Assembly: GCA_947483645.1 (NCBI GenBank)
Contig: CANKLS010000012.1
Coordinates: 1-28,636, forward strand
Length of the DNA: 28,636 bases
From: Bradymonadales bacterium
GTDB taxonomy: Bacteria > Myxococcota > Bradymonadia > REDH01
Direction: 5' to 3'
Part shown: positions 16,106 through 23,383 of the stretch, piece after piece
Layout: each line of letters opens with the position of its first letter
Position numbering within the stretch: the first letter of the stretch is position 1
Position numbers and translations under genes: made by a program
The notes under the pieces: model-generated
Seen by the model: the letters and a program-made list of their open reading frames with translations, nothing else
Databases searched by the model: none
Told to the model about the DNA's origin: nothing

Positions 16106-16815
16106 CGACCCGGCGCCTTGATCTCCCGCGCGCCCGCCGGCGGCGCGAAGACAAAGCCGGCATCGGGCAGGTTGCTGTTCCACTTGGCCCCGGAGAAGAC
16201 CAGCCGGTTGCGGTTGCCGAGCGGGTCGTAGAGCACCGCCTCCTGCACCTTCCAGTCGGCCGTCGAGACCACGAAGCGGAGCTTGTCGACGCCGGAAGCT
16301 GCGCTCTTGGGGGTGAGCTCCAGCGCCACCAGCCCCTCCTTCACCGCCTTGACCTCGGCGGTGAAGTCGTCCGAGAGTTTGCCTTGGCCCATGAGGAAGC
16401 GGAGCGCGAGCGGCGCGCTGCTCTGCGACACCGGCTGCGCGGCATACTGCTTGAAGGCCGGCTCCCAGATCCAGAGCGTCGTGCCGTCGCTGATGAGCGC
16501 CTTGGCCTCCGGCGTGCGATAGTCCCACCGCATCTTGCCCGGCTTCTTGAAGTAGAGCGTGCCCTGCGAACGGGTCGTCTCGCCGGCCGCCGTGTTCGTC
16601 AGCTCCTGCGTGAAGCTGGCGGTGTAGTCTCGGACGCCCTCGTAAGAGCGCTGCAGCGCATCGACCACCTCAGCGGGCGTGGCCAACCGGGGCGGCACGG
16701 CTGCGGCTGCTGCCGGCTGCTGCCCTACCTGCGCCAGGCAGCCGACGTTAACCGGTGCGGGGTTGGGCGCGGCGAGAAAGGAGGAGGCGAGCAGGGCGTG
16801 ACAGAGCGACCACAT
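16102..16815 (-). CDS. lolA: Outer-membrane lipoprotein carrier protein LolA
   Basis: A 237-residue periplasmic chaperone from ATG 16815. A short signal peptide (MWSLCHALLASSFLAAP) is followed by an Ala/Pro-rich stretch to about residue 45. The LolA fold follows: VVDALQRSYEGVRDYTASFT, SQGTLYFKKPGKMRWDYRTP, LISDGTTLWIWEP and a C-terminal LYDPLGNRNRLVFSG. LolA accepts lipoproteins released by the LolCDE transporter in the inner membrane and hands them to the outer membrane. That fits a window with several lipobox proteins. It is the last gene of a minus-strand run after two cyclic-nucleotide-binding proteins, with an 81-base gap before it. Its stop codon shares CTAG with that of rqcH. One Cys in the leader (VGC) is unlikely to be a lipobox. 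Confidence 0.92.
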   Translation of the reverse strand: MWSLCHALLASSFLAAPNPAPVNVGCLAQVGQQPAAAAAVPPRLATPAEVVDALQRSYEGVRDYTASFTQELTNTAAGETTRSQGTLYFKKPGKMRWDYRTPEAKALISDGTTLWIWEPAFKQYAAQPVSQSSAPLALRFLMGQGKLSDDFTAEVKAVKEGLVALELTPKSAASGVDKLRFVVSTADWKVQEAVLYDPLGNRNRLVFSGAKWNSNLPDAGFVFAPPAGAREIKAPGR

Positions 16816-16896
16816 GGTGCACCTTGGTTCGAACGGGAGCGGCGTGGGGACAAGACGCTGCGCCCCCGCCCCTATTCCAAATCTGAAGAGGGCGCA

Positions 16897-17454
16897 TCAA
16901 TCGGCCGCGTGACCGCTCCCTTCGCCCTGTGCCTCCAAGCCCAGGTAGTAGCCGCGGCTCTCTGATGTGCGCGACGAGACCATGGCCCGGTTGAGGGCCT
17001 GCAGCGACATGCCGAGCCGGCGGTGAGCGTTGCGGAGCTGGCCTGCGAGGCTGGTCGCGATGCTGCTCGCAAAGCGGACGGCGAAGACCGAGCCGCCCTG
17101 CATGAGCCGGTCGAACTCTGCCCGCTCGAAACGGGCCACCTGGCAGGCGTCGTGGGCAACGCAGCTGGCGGAGCGGGGAGCGCCATCGATAAGCGCCACC
17201 TCGCCAAGAAACTGGTGCTGTCGGATGGTGGCGATGACGTGGCTTGTGCCGTTGGGCATCCGCTTCACGACATTGACGGTGCCCGAAAGGAGCAGGTAGC
17301 AACAGCGGCCCTGTTCGCCCTCTGCGCAGATGACGGAGCCTGGCTCAAGCGAAGGCTCCAAGACCAGGACGGTGCAGAGCGTCGCTAGCTCCCGGTCGTC
17401 GAGGTCGCGGAGCAGCTCCACCCGCCGGAGTATCTGGGGTGTGAGTTCGTTCAT
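16897..17454 (-). CDS. Cyclic nucleotide-binding domain protein, canonical pocket
   Basis: A 185-residue protein starting at ATG 17454, which overlaps the upstream gene's stop by 4 bases and is preceded by AAGGG inside that gene. Residues about 15-125 form a cyclic-nucleotide-binding beta-roll: hinge motif LEPGSVICAEGEQG, YLLLSGTVNVVKR and the phosphate-binding cassette FLGEVALIDGAPRSAS with G84, E85 and R94-S95, the residues expected to hold the ribose and phosphate. The remaining ~60 residues are helical with no winged-helix DNA-binding domain, so this is not a complete Crp-type regulator. It may bind a cyclic mono- or dinucleotide and act through protein contacts, perhaps with its upstream neighbour. 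The ligand cannot be told from the sequence. Confidence 0.88.
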   Translation of the reverse strand: MNELTPQILRRVELLRDLDDRELATLCTVLVLEPSLEPGSVICAEGEQGRCCYLLLSGTVNVVKRMPNGTSHVIATIRQHQFLGEVALIDGAPRSASCVAHDACQVARFERAEFDRLMQGGSVFAVRFASSIATSLAGQLRNAHRRLGMSLQALNRAMVSSRTSESRGYYLGLEAQGEGSGHAAD

Positions 17455-18173
17455 CCGTTGCCCTTGGTGTCGGGCTTGCCGGCGAGCACCTGTTTGAAGC
17501 GGCCGAACATGCCGGGCTTCTCTGGCTCGGACTCAAGTTTCTGCGTCGTGGGCCGGCCCCAGTCGCTGCCGCGCGCCTCTTGGCTCTGGCTCGGCATGCG
17601 GGTGGTCGAAGGGGCGCGGCTGCCCTCGGCGATGAGCTGGTCTGCCATCGCCTGGAGGTGTCCGCCACCGGCTCCGCCCAGCGTTGTGCCCAGCGTTGTG
17701 CCGGCCGATGCCAGGTTGAGCTGGCGCTCCATGGTGGCCGACTCGGTGCGGTCGTTGCAGGAGCGCAGCCGTGCCGCGAGCATCGGTGCGATGGCCCGCA
17801 GCAGCTTCGCTGTGCAGTTTGGAGCCCCATGCTTGAGGGCTAGAAAGGCCTCGTGGCTCAGGCCGTAGAGTCGCGTCGGCTCGACCGCCTTGGCGGTCAC
17901 GCTGTGGGGTCCGGGCGAGAGCAGGCTCATGTCGCAGAGCGTGGCAGGGCACTGCACCCGTACCGGCTTGGTGGTCGTCACGCCGTCGGCGGTCAACTCG
18001 ATGGCGCCGGAGCGCACAAACCAGAGTTCGCTCGACGCCGCGCCGGCCTCAAAAAGGAGGTCGCCCGCCTGGAGCAGGCGCAGGGTGCAGCGCGTGAGGA
18101 GCTGCTCGGCTTCGTCGACGGTCAGACCGGCGGTGAGCCAGCAGTCGGCCAGGATGTGTTCATGTTGGGACAT
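17451..18173 (-). CDS. Cyclic nucleotide-binding-like domain protein, degenerate pocket
   Basis: A 240-residue protein from ATG 18173. The first ~125 residues have the CNB beta-roll pattern (RLLQAGDLLFEAGAASSELW, FVRSGAIEL). At the phosphate-binding cassette the sequence is CDMSLLSPGPHS (C80 to S91), where the usual Gly, Glu and Arg are Cys, Asp and His. Nucleotide binding is therefore doubtful, and the domain may be structural or a pseudo-receptor. The C-terminal half is low-complexity, with the duplicated TTLGTTLG (a 12-base tandem repeat) and a basic tail containing PGMFGRFKQVLAGKPD. It has no DNA-binding domain. It is coupled by a 4-base overlap to the canonical CNB protein and begins 37 bases after the stop of the large Cys-rich lipoprotein, so the three genes are probably co-transcribed. 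Confidence 0.84.
   Translation of the reverse strand: MSQHEHILADCWLTAGLTVDEAEQLLTRCTLRLLQAGDLLFEAGAASSELWFVRSGAIELTADGVTTTKPVRVQCPATLCDMSLLSPGPHSVTAKAVEPTRLYGLSHEAFLALKHGAPNCTAKLLRAIAPMLAARLRSCNDRTESATMERQLNLASAGTTLGTTLGGAGGGHLQAMADQLIAEGSRAPSTTRMPSQSQEARGSDWGRPTTQKLESEPEKPGMFGRFKQVLAGKPDTKGNG
17677..17700. repeat. 12-base tandem repeat, two copies
   Basis: CCCAGCGTTGTG occurs twice in direct succession (17677-17688, 17689-17700) inside the degenerate CNB gene, encoding the duplicated TTLG. Being a multiple of three, changes in copy number would keep the frame. Confidence 0.85.
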
Positions 18174-18210
18174 CGTGTCGCCTCGTGGGGCGCAGAGGAA
18201 TCGGCTGGAG

Positions 18211-21200
18211 TTAGAGCAGGGTCAGGCGGACTGTCTCGGCATTGAGGCCGTCCTGCCCGTTGTTGCCGCAGGGAGAGGTGCCGCCCGAGCCTGGGCCACC
18301 GACGGCGAAGGAGGTATCGATGAGCTGCACCGAAGCGCCGTCGACGCCAAGGATGCCCACCGAGGGGCCGCCCGCGCCGCCACCGCCGCAGCCACCCGCG
18401 CCGCCCGCGCCGCCATTGCCACCACGGCCGCCGGAGCCGCAGGTAGAGGAGCCACAACCGCCGCCGGGACCGCCGTTGGCACCGCCGCCTGCTCCTCCAC
18501 CGTTGCCGCCCGCGCCGCCGCTGCCGCCGCCGTCGGTCTGCAGCAGCGTGGTCTCCAGACGCAGGGTGCTGTTCAGTATGATGAGGGCCACCGAGGCTCC
18601 GCCGCTTGAGCCTGCCTGGCCGCCGGACCCACCGCTGCCGCCGCCGCCGCCCGAGCCGCCTGCTCCGCCGGTGCCGTAGTAGGTGCCAAACACGTAGTTG
18701 CAGTTCTCGCCGCCACCGCCACCGCCACCGCCACCGCCACCACCCGTCGCGCCGTTGGTCCCCGACGATGCGTCTGACGGCACCCAGTCGATGCCAACGA
18801 AGCCGCCCGTCCCATTCGCCGGCGTTCCATTGCTACCGCTTGGTGCGTCGCAGCCGATGCCGCCCTGGCTGCCCGCGTTGGGATTGCCATCGCCGCAGCC
18901 GAGGCCACCGCCGCCAGAACCACCGCCGCCGTAGCCGCCGCAGGCCGAGCCGTTCGGTGCGCCCGCGGCACCGCTATCGCCCGAACCACGGTAGGGCCCG
19001 CGACCGCCATTTCCGCCGCCCGGCGAGGCGCCGGCCGTGGCGCCCGTCCGACCGCTGCAGTTACCATCGCAGCCAGCTCCGCCCGTGACGCCAGTGTTGC
19101 CGCTGGCGCCCGAGACGCCCGGGGCGCCGTTGGTGCCCGAACCTCCCTTGCCCGCGCTGAGCAGGGCGTTACGAATCGTCAGGAATCCTCCGGCGTTGGC
19201 GACCGCCACGGCCACCGACTCGGCGCCCGGCGCCGTCTGGTTGGCAGACTGAATCGTCATGCGGTCGAGCGTGGTCCGGTCACCGATGCCCGAATAGGTG
19301 AGCGCGACCGGAGAGGTGGAGGTGAAGACCGAGCGGGTGGCGCCGCGACCTGAAAAGGTGAGCGCGTAGCCGCCGTAGATGCTGACGGGGGTGGAGACCG
19401 TGAGGCCCGAACCGGTGAAGGAGCCGAGCGTGACCAGCACCTGGTTGCGGCCGGCGGTGGTGTTGGCCACATCGAGCGCCTTGGCGAGCGAACGGACCGG
19501 GTCGCCCGGGTTCAGGCCGCCGTTGCGGTCGCTTCCCGAGGCCGAGACGAAGACCGCGCGGGCGATGTCGCCGTCGATGCCGTCGCAGTTTGCGTCGAGG
19601 CCGCTATCGTCGGGCTCATCCGTGTCGGAGAGGGGCAGGCAGCCATACTCGCAGCCGTTGGCGGGGTCGCCGTCGATGTCACGGAAGCCGTCGAGGCAGC
19701 CGTCGAAGCGGCAGCTGCCGCCCGTGCAGTAGCCGGCCGCACCCGCGGGGTCGCAGACAAGGCCGCAGCCGCCGCAGTGGTCCAGAGACTCGAGCGTGTC
19801 CTGCTCGCAGCCGTTGCCCACCAGGCCGTCGCAGTTGCCCCAGCCCGCGGAGCAGAGGTCCACCTGGCAGCCGAGGAAGCCGCAGGAGACGGCCTCGGTG
19901 TTGGTCTCGTCACAGACGCGGCCGCAGCCGCCGCAGTTGGCCCTGTCTGCCGCGGTGTCGATCTCGCAGAGGTCTTCGTAGACGCGGTTGCAGTCGGCCA
20001 GGGTGCCGTTGCAGGTGGCGACGCCGCAGGCACCTGCGTTGCAAGAGGGGGTGCCTTCGGCGAAGGAGCAGTCGGTCTCGCAGGCACCGCAGTGGTAGGG
20101 GTCGTTGAGCAGGTCGATCTCGCAGCCGTCGAACGAGACGAGGTTGCAGTCGGCGCGGCCGGGCTGGCAGCCGCCGACGGCGCATTCTCCCGCGACGCAG
20201 GCCTGGATGGCGCCTTCGAGCTCACAGGCACGGGCGCAGCTGCCGCAGTGGTCGGGGTCGGTCTGCGGATCGCTCTCGCAGCCGTCGAGCGGCAGGAGGT
20301 TGCAGTCGCGGAAGGTGCCCTCGCAGCCGTCGAGCACGCAGCCGCCGAACTCGCAGTGGGCGGCGCCGTTGTTCACGGTGCAGCTCTGGCCGCAGACGCC
20401 GCAGTTGCTGTTGTCGCGCTGCAGGTCGAAGTCTTCGTCCACCTGCGCGTCGCAGTCGTCGTCAATGCCGTTGCAGGCCTCGATGCCGCCCGTGTCGGCG
20501 CTCGGGGTGCAGGCATATTCGCAGCCGTCGAGGAAGTCGGCGTTGGCGTCGAAGTAGCCCGTCTCGCAGGCCGTCACGATGCAGAGGCCTTCAGCGCAGC
20601 CGCCCGTGCCGCGGACCGCGTTGCAGACGGTGCCGCAGTCGCCGCAGTGGAGCGGGTCGGTGTTGAGGTCGAAGTCTTCGTCGGCGTTGCCGTCGCAGTC
20701 GTCGTCGGTGCCGTTGCAGAGCTCGATGCGGCCCTCGTAGGCGCCCGGGTTGAGGTCGTCGCAGTCCGAGCCGGCGCAGCGGGCGCCGATGCCGTAGCCG
20801 TCGTTGTCCTGATCGTAGCAGCCCGAGCAGGTGTTGGTCTCTGGGGTGCACTGGCGGAAGTTGACCGGCTCGTTGCGGATGTTGAAGCGGGTCACATCCT
20901 GGCAGCGGAAGCCGTCCGGGCAGACGTTTGTGGTCGAGCAGTCGATGCCGCAGAAGGTGCCGTCGAGGTTCTCGAGGCAGAGGTTGGCCAGGCCGTCGCA
21001 GTCGACGTCGGCGTTGCAGGGGCTGCAGAGAGCATTGTCGGGCGGCATGCAGATCTGGGCCACGTCGGAGCCGGAGCTCTGCACGAGGCGGCAGATCCAG
21101 CCCTCGATGGGGCAGGGGCCGTTGCAGGCCACGGTGCAGAGGTTGCCTTCGCGTGTTGGTACGCAGTAACCGCTCTCGCAGTCTGCCGCAGAGGTGCAGG

Positions 21201-21438
21201 GGGTGGGCTCAAAGGGGGTGGTGTCGGGGGTAACATCGGGCGTCGTATCGACATCGGCCGTGGTGTCGGCGCCGCTCGCATCGACCTCATCGATGGGCGT
21301 GCAGACCTGCTCGATGCAGAGCTCGTCCGAGGCACAGTCAGCACCCGTCGTACAGGCGGTGAGGGTGGCAGAGCTGCCGACGTCGGAGGTCGAACAGGCG
21401 GTAAGACAGAGCAGCCCAAGGAGGAGAAGACGACGCAT
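18211..21438 (-). CDS. Large Cys-rich, Gly-rich surface lipoprotein (MopE-like metal-binding repeats, beta-helix-like segment)
   Basis: A 1075-residue predicted lipoprotein. ATG 21438 gives MRRLLLLGLLCLTAC with the lipobox Cys at residue 15; the frame upstream lacks signal character. An Asp/Thr/Pro-rich linker follows, then EGF-like or 'C-x-x-x-A-D-C' modules. About residues 200-600 hold some ten Cys-rich repeats of roughly 40-50 residues (DCN...DGCE.D...D..HCG.C...C), two of them carrying the MopE-type Asp-rich motif CNGTDDDCDGNADEDFD and CNGIDDDCDAQVDEDFD, likely calcium- or metal-binding. About 620-755 look like a right-handed beta-helix start (VFVSASGSDRNGG ... GDPVRSLAKALDVAN). From about 757 to the end the chain is Gly/Ala/Ser-rich with a 12-Gly run. 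No C-terminal sorting signal is seen. A cell-surface or matrix role is likely; the specific function is unknown. Confidence 0.88.
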   Translation of the reverse strand: MRRLLLLGLLCLTACSTSDVGSSATLTACTTGADCASDELCIEQVCTPIDEVDASGADTTADVDTTPDVTPDTTPFEPTPCTSAADCESGYCVPTREGNLCTVACNGPCPIEGWICRLVQSSGSDVAQICMPPDNALCSPCNADVDCDGLANLCLENLDGTFCGIDCSTTNVCPDGFRCQDVTRFNIRNEPVNFRQCTPETNTCSGCYDQDNDGYGIGARCAGSDCDDLNPGAYEGRIELCNGTDDDCDGNADEDFDLNTDPLHCGDCGTVCNAVRGTGGCAEGLCIVTACETGYFDANADFLDGCEYACTPSADTGGIEACNGIDDDCDAQVDEDFDLQRDNSNCGVCGQSCTVNNGAAHCEFGGCVLDGCEGTFRDCNLLPLDGCESDPQTDPDHCGSCARACELEGAIQACVAGECAVGGCQPGRADCNLVSFDGCEIDLLNDPYHCGACETDCSFAEGTPSCNAGACGVATCNGTLADCNRVYEDLCEIDTAADRANCGGCGRVCDETNTEAVSCGFLGCQVDLCSAGWGNCDGLVGNGCEQDTLESLDHCGGCGLVCDPAGAAGYCTGGSCRFDGCLDGFRDIDGDPANGCEYGCLPLSDTDEPDDSGLDANCDGIDGDIARAVFVSASGSDRNGGLNPGDPVRSLAKALDVANTTAGRNQVLVTLGSFTGSGLTVSTPVSIYGGYALTFSGRGATRSVFTSTSPVALTYSGIGDRTTLDRMTIQSANQTAPGAESVAVAVANAGGFLTIRNALLSAGKGGSGTNGAPGVSGASGNTGVTGGAGCDGNCSGRTGATAGASPGGGNGGRGPYRGSGDSGAAGAPNGSACGGYGGGGSGGGGLGCGDGNPNAGSQGGIGCDAPSGSNGTPANGTGGFVGIDWVPSDASSGTNGATGGGGGGGGGGGGENCNYVFGTYYGTGGAGGSGGGGGSGGSGGQAGSSGGASVALIILNSTLRLETTLLQTDGGGSGGAGGNGGGAGGGANGGPGGGCGSSTCGSGGRGGNGGAGGAGGCGGGGAGGPSVGILGVDGASVQLIDTSFAVGGPGSGGTSPCGNNGQDGLNAETVRLTLL
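18711..18740. repeat. Hexanucleotide tandem repeat (CGCCAC)5 inside the lipoprotein gene
   Basis: Five perfect CGCCAC units, flanked by related CGC and CAC triplets, encode alternating GGT/GGC glycine codons of the poly-Gly run (about residues 899-910). Slippage would lengthen or shorten the Gly tract by two residues without a frameshift. Confidence 0.9.
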
Positions 21439-21468
21439 GGCAGCACCCGACGCAGTGAATGAGTTTCC

Positions 21469-21497
21469 ACTATACGGGACAATCTGTTCTGCTCCAA
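21469..21497 (-). promoter_or_regulatory. Sigma-70-type promoter of the large lipoprotein gene
   Basis: On the minus strand TTGGAG (21492-21497) and TATAGT (21469-21474) are separated by exactly 17 bases. The -10 box matches the consensus at five of six positions. It lies 31 bases before ATG 21438, in the 84-base gap after the loader gene. This is the best-looking promoter in the window and may drive the lipoprotein, both CNB genes and lolA. Confidence 0.65.
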
Positions 21498-21522
21498 GCA
21501 TCATCCGTACTCACGCGGCGCG

Positions 21523-22359
21523 TCAGTCGTCGCGGCGGTGCTTCGGGCGCTGGTCTGTCCCCTCAATCCGGACGAAGCGTGCCATCTCGTCGATGCGGCT
21601 CACGATGCGGTCGTCGATACGGTCAGCCAGCGTCGCGACCGCCACGCCGCCTCCTGCGCCTGAGCGGGTCGCCGCCGCCCGGTCGCGGTGCAGGTTGGTG
21701 CCGAAGAAGGTCGAGACCTCACGGTTGTACCGCTTGCTGATGATCTCATCGAGGATGCCCGCCTGCCACTCCGTGACGGCCTTCTTGCCCAGCTCGTCGA
21801 TGACCAGCACCGGCATCGCTACCAGTTCGCCGATCAGCTCCCCTTCGCCCACGCCCCGCTCAAAGCCCGCGCGGAGCTCCGACAGCAGGTGTGCAAACTC
21901 TACATAGCGCACCCGGTAGCCCCTCTCGAGCGACAGCGCTCGGATGACCCGACAGAGAAGGCGCGTCTTGCCCAGCCCCGGCGGCCCCGAGAGCACCACG
22001 CCTGCGTCGCCCGGCCGGAACCCCTCGTCGATGCGGCGCCGCAGCATCAGCGCCGCGTCACGGATGCCCGGCTCGCCACGCTCAAAGTCGGACCAGGCCG
22101 CATCCCAGAAGTGACGTGGCACCAGCGCCTCGTCGAACTGCTTCATCCGCTTGCGCACCTCCGCACAGTCCGGGCAGCGGTTGGCCACCGGGCCGCCATG
22201 CTTGCCCCAGACGAAGACAAAGCCGGTGCCCTCGCAGGTCGGGCAGTCTGCCACCCGCGTGCAGCTCGGGCAGCCCACCGCGACGGCCGTGTCGAAGCCG
22301 GGTGCCGCCGACGGCAGCGCCTTTACGCCGCGGCATCGCTTGCAGACTGTCTCGCTCAT
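21523..22359 (-). CDS. DnaC/DnaI-like AAA+ ATPase (replicative helicase loader type)
   Basis: A 278-residue protein from ATG 22359, preceded by GGGAGG with ideal spacing and overlapping the lipA stop by 4 bases (ATGA). The N-terminal 70 residues hold four CxxC pairs (C6/C9, C30/C33, C39/C42, C62/C65), likely two zinc sites, a DnaI-like feature. The AAA+ domain follows: Walker A SGPPGLGKT (about 124-132), Walker B VLVIDELG (about 184-191), a sensor-1 Asn in FFGTN and an Arg-finger-type segment RIDDRIVSRIDE. Family members load the replicative helicase DnaB or, in the IstB branch, serve transposition. No transposase is nearby and the N-terminus is zinc-rich, so a loader-like role is favoured. 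Pairing with lipoate synthesis is unexpected functionally. Confidence 0.85.
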   Translation of the reverse strand: MSETVCKRCRGVKALPSAAPGFDTAVAVGCPSCTRVADCPTCEGTGFVFVWGKHGGPVANRCPDCAEVRKRMKQFDEALVPRHFWDAAWSDFERGEPGIRDAALMLRRRIDEGFRPGDAGVVLSGPPGLGKTRLLCRVIRALSLERGYRVRYVEFAHLLSELRAGFERGVGEGELIGELVAMPVLVIDELGKKAVTEWQAGILDEIISKRYNREVSTFFGTNLHRDRAAATRSGAGGGVAVATLADRIDDRIVSRIDEMARFVRIEGTDQRPKHRRDD

Positions 22360-23324
22360 GGCGCACCTCCCTGCAGCCGCGCAAGGTTGGCGGCCTTGGC
22401 CTGCTGATCGGCCCGGTAACTCGACCGCACCAGCGGCCCCGCCTCGATGTGGGCAAAGCCGAAGGCCATGCCCCGCTCCTTGAGCGCGTCGAACTCCTCC
22501 GGCCGCACCCAGCGCATCACCGGCAGGTGGTTGTTGCTCGGCCGCATATACTGGCCCAGGTTGACGATCTCGACGCCGGCCGCGGCCAGGTCGCGCATGG
22601 TCTCGACCACCTCGTCGTCGGTCTCTCCAAGGCCGAGCATGATGCCCGACTTGGTGACGGCACCGAGCGAGCGGGCGTGGCGGAGCACGGCGAGGGTCCG
22701 CTCATACTTGGCCTGCGGACGGACAAGGCGGTGGAGCCGCTCAACCGTCTCGATGTTGTGGGCAAAGACGTCGGGGCCGGCCGCGACCACCGTGGCGACA
22801 TCGTCGAGTGACCCCTTGAAGTCGGGGGTCAGCACCTCGATCTGGGTCCCCGGCGACTGTGCCCGGATCTCGCGGATGGTCTCGGCCCAGATGGCGGCGC
22901 CACCGTCGGGCAGATCGTCGCGGTCGACGCTGGTGATAACAGTGTAGCGGAGGTTGAGCTTGGAAAGCGAGGCGCCAACGCGGCGGGGCTCGTCGACATC
23001 GACCGAGCCCGGCTTGCCGGTCGCGACGTCGCAGAAGCCGCAGCTCCGGGTGCAGACATTGCCGAGGATCATGAAGGTGAGCGAGCGGCTCGACCAGCAC
23101 TCGCCGATGTTAGGGCAGGAGGCGCTCTCACAGACGGTGTGGAGCCCTGCCTTGTGCACAAGATCGCGCACATCGAAGAACTGGTCGTTGAGCGACAGCC
23201 GCACCCGCAGCCAGTCGGGGCGCTTGCCTGCCGGCGACTCCTCCAGCGACGGACGCGCCGGTCCCGACTTGCGGCTCGAGGGGAGCGCGGTCTCGGGGAT
23301 GAGGGGAAGGGCGATACGGGTCAT
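22356..23324 (-). CDS. lipA: Lipoyl synthase
   Basis: A 322-residue radical-SAM enzyme from ATG 23324; the much longer open frame reaching 24116 overlaps the dCTP-deaminase-like gene out of frame and is rejected. LipA inserts two sulfurs into octanoyl groups on lipoyl domains of dehydrogenase complexes and the glycine cleavage system. The auxiliary iron-sulfur cluster ligands are in CESASCPNIGEC (C65, C70, C76), and the radical-SAM cluster in CTRSCGFC (C91, C95, C98). The conserved C-terminal RSSY supplies the serine ligand of the auxiliary cluster (near residue 301). Length and motifs are complete. No lipB or octanoyltransferase gene is present. It is coupled to the helicase-loader-like gene downstream and separated by 59 bases from the dCTP-deaminase-like gene upstream. 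Confidence 0.98.
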   Translation of the reverse strand: MTRIALPLIPETALPSSRKSGPARPSLEESPAGKRPDWLRVRLSLNDQFFDVRDLVHKAGLHTVCESASCPNIGECWSSRSLTFMILGNVCTRSCGFCDVATGKPGSVDVDEPRRVGASLSKLNLRYTVITSVDRDDLPDGGAAIWAETIREIRAQSPGTQIEVLTPDFKGSLDDVATVVAAGPDVFAHNIETVERLHRLVRPQAKYERTLAVLRHARSLGAVTKSGIMLGLGETDDEVVETMRDLAAAGVEIVNLGQYMRPSNNHLPVMRWVRPEEFDALKERGMAFGFAHIEAGPLVRSSYRADQQAKAANLARLQGGAP

Positions 23325-23383
23325 AGGCTGCTCGGGCGGCGCGCGGAGGGGAACGAGGTACGGTTCGGCCTGCAGGCTGTCAA

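Noticed and set aside
16897..18173. Crp/Fnr-type transcription factors
   Set aside because: Both proteins end after the CNB domain without a winged-helix DNA-binding region.
19640..20830. Regularly spaced repeats resembling a CRISPR array
   Set aside because: The periodicity comes from Cys-rich protein repeats; the DNA copies are imperfect and in frame, with no unique spacers and no cas genes.
19777..21462. Plus-strand open frame of 561 codons opposite the Cys-rich lipoprotein
   Set aside because: It is an Ala/Val/Gly-rich shadow of the repeats; the minus strand has the signal peptide, promoter and Cys repeats.
21523..22359. IstB transposition ATPase with an insertion sequence
   Set aside because: No IstA transposase, inverted terminal repeats or target duplication are seen, and the N-terminal zinc region fits DnaI-like loaders better.
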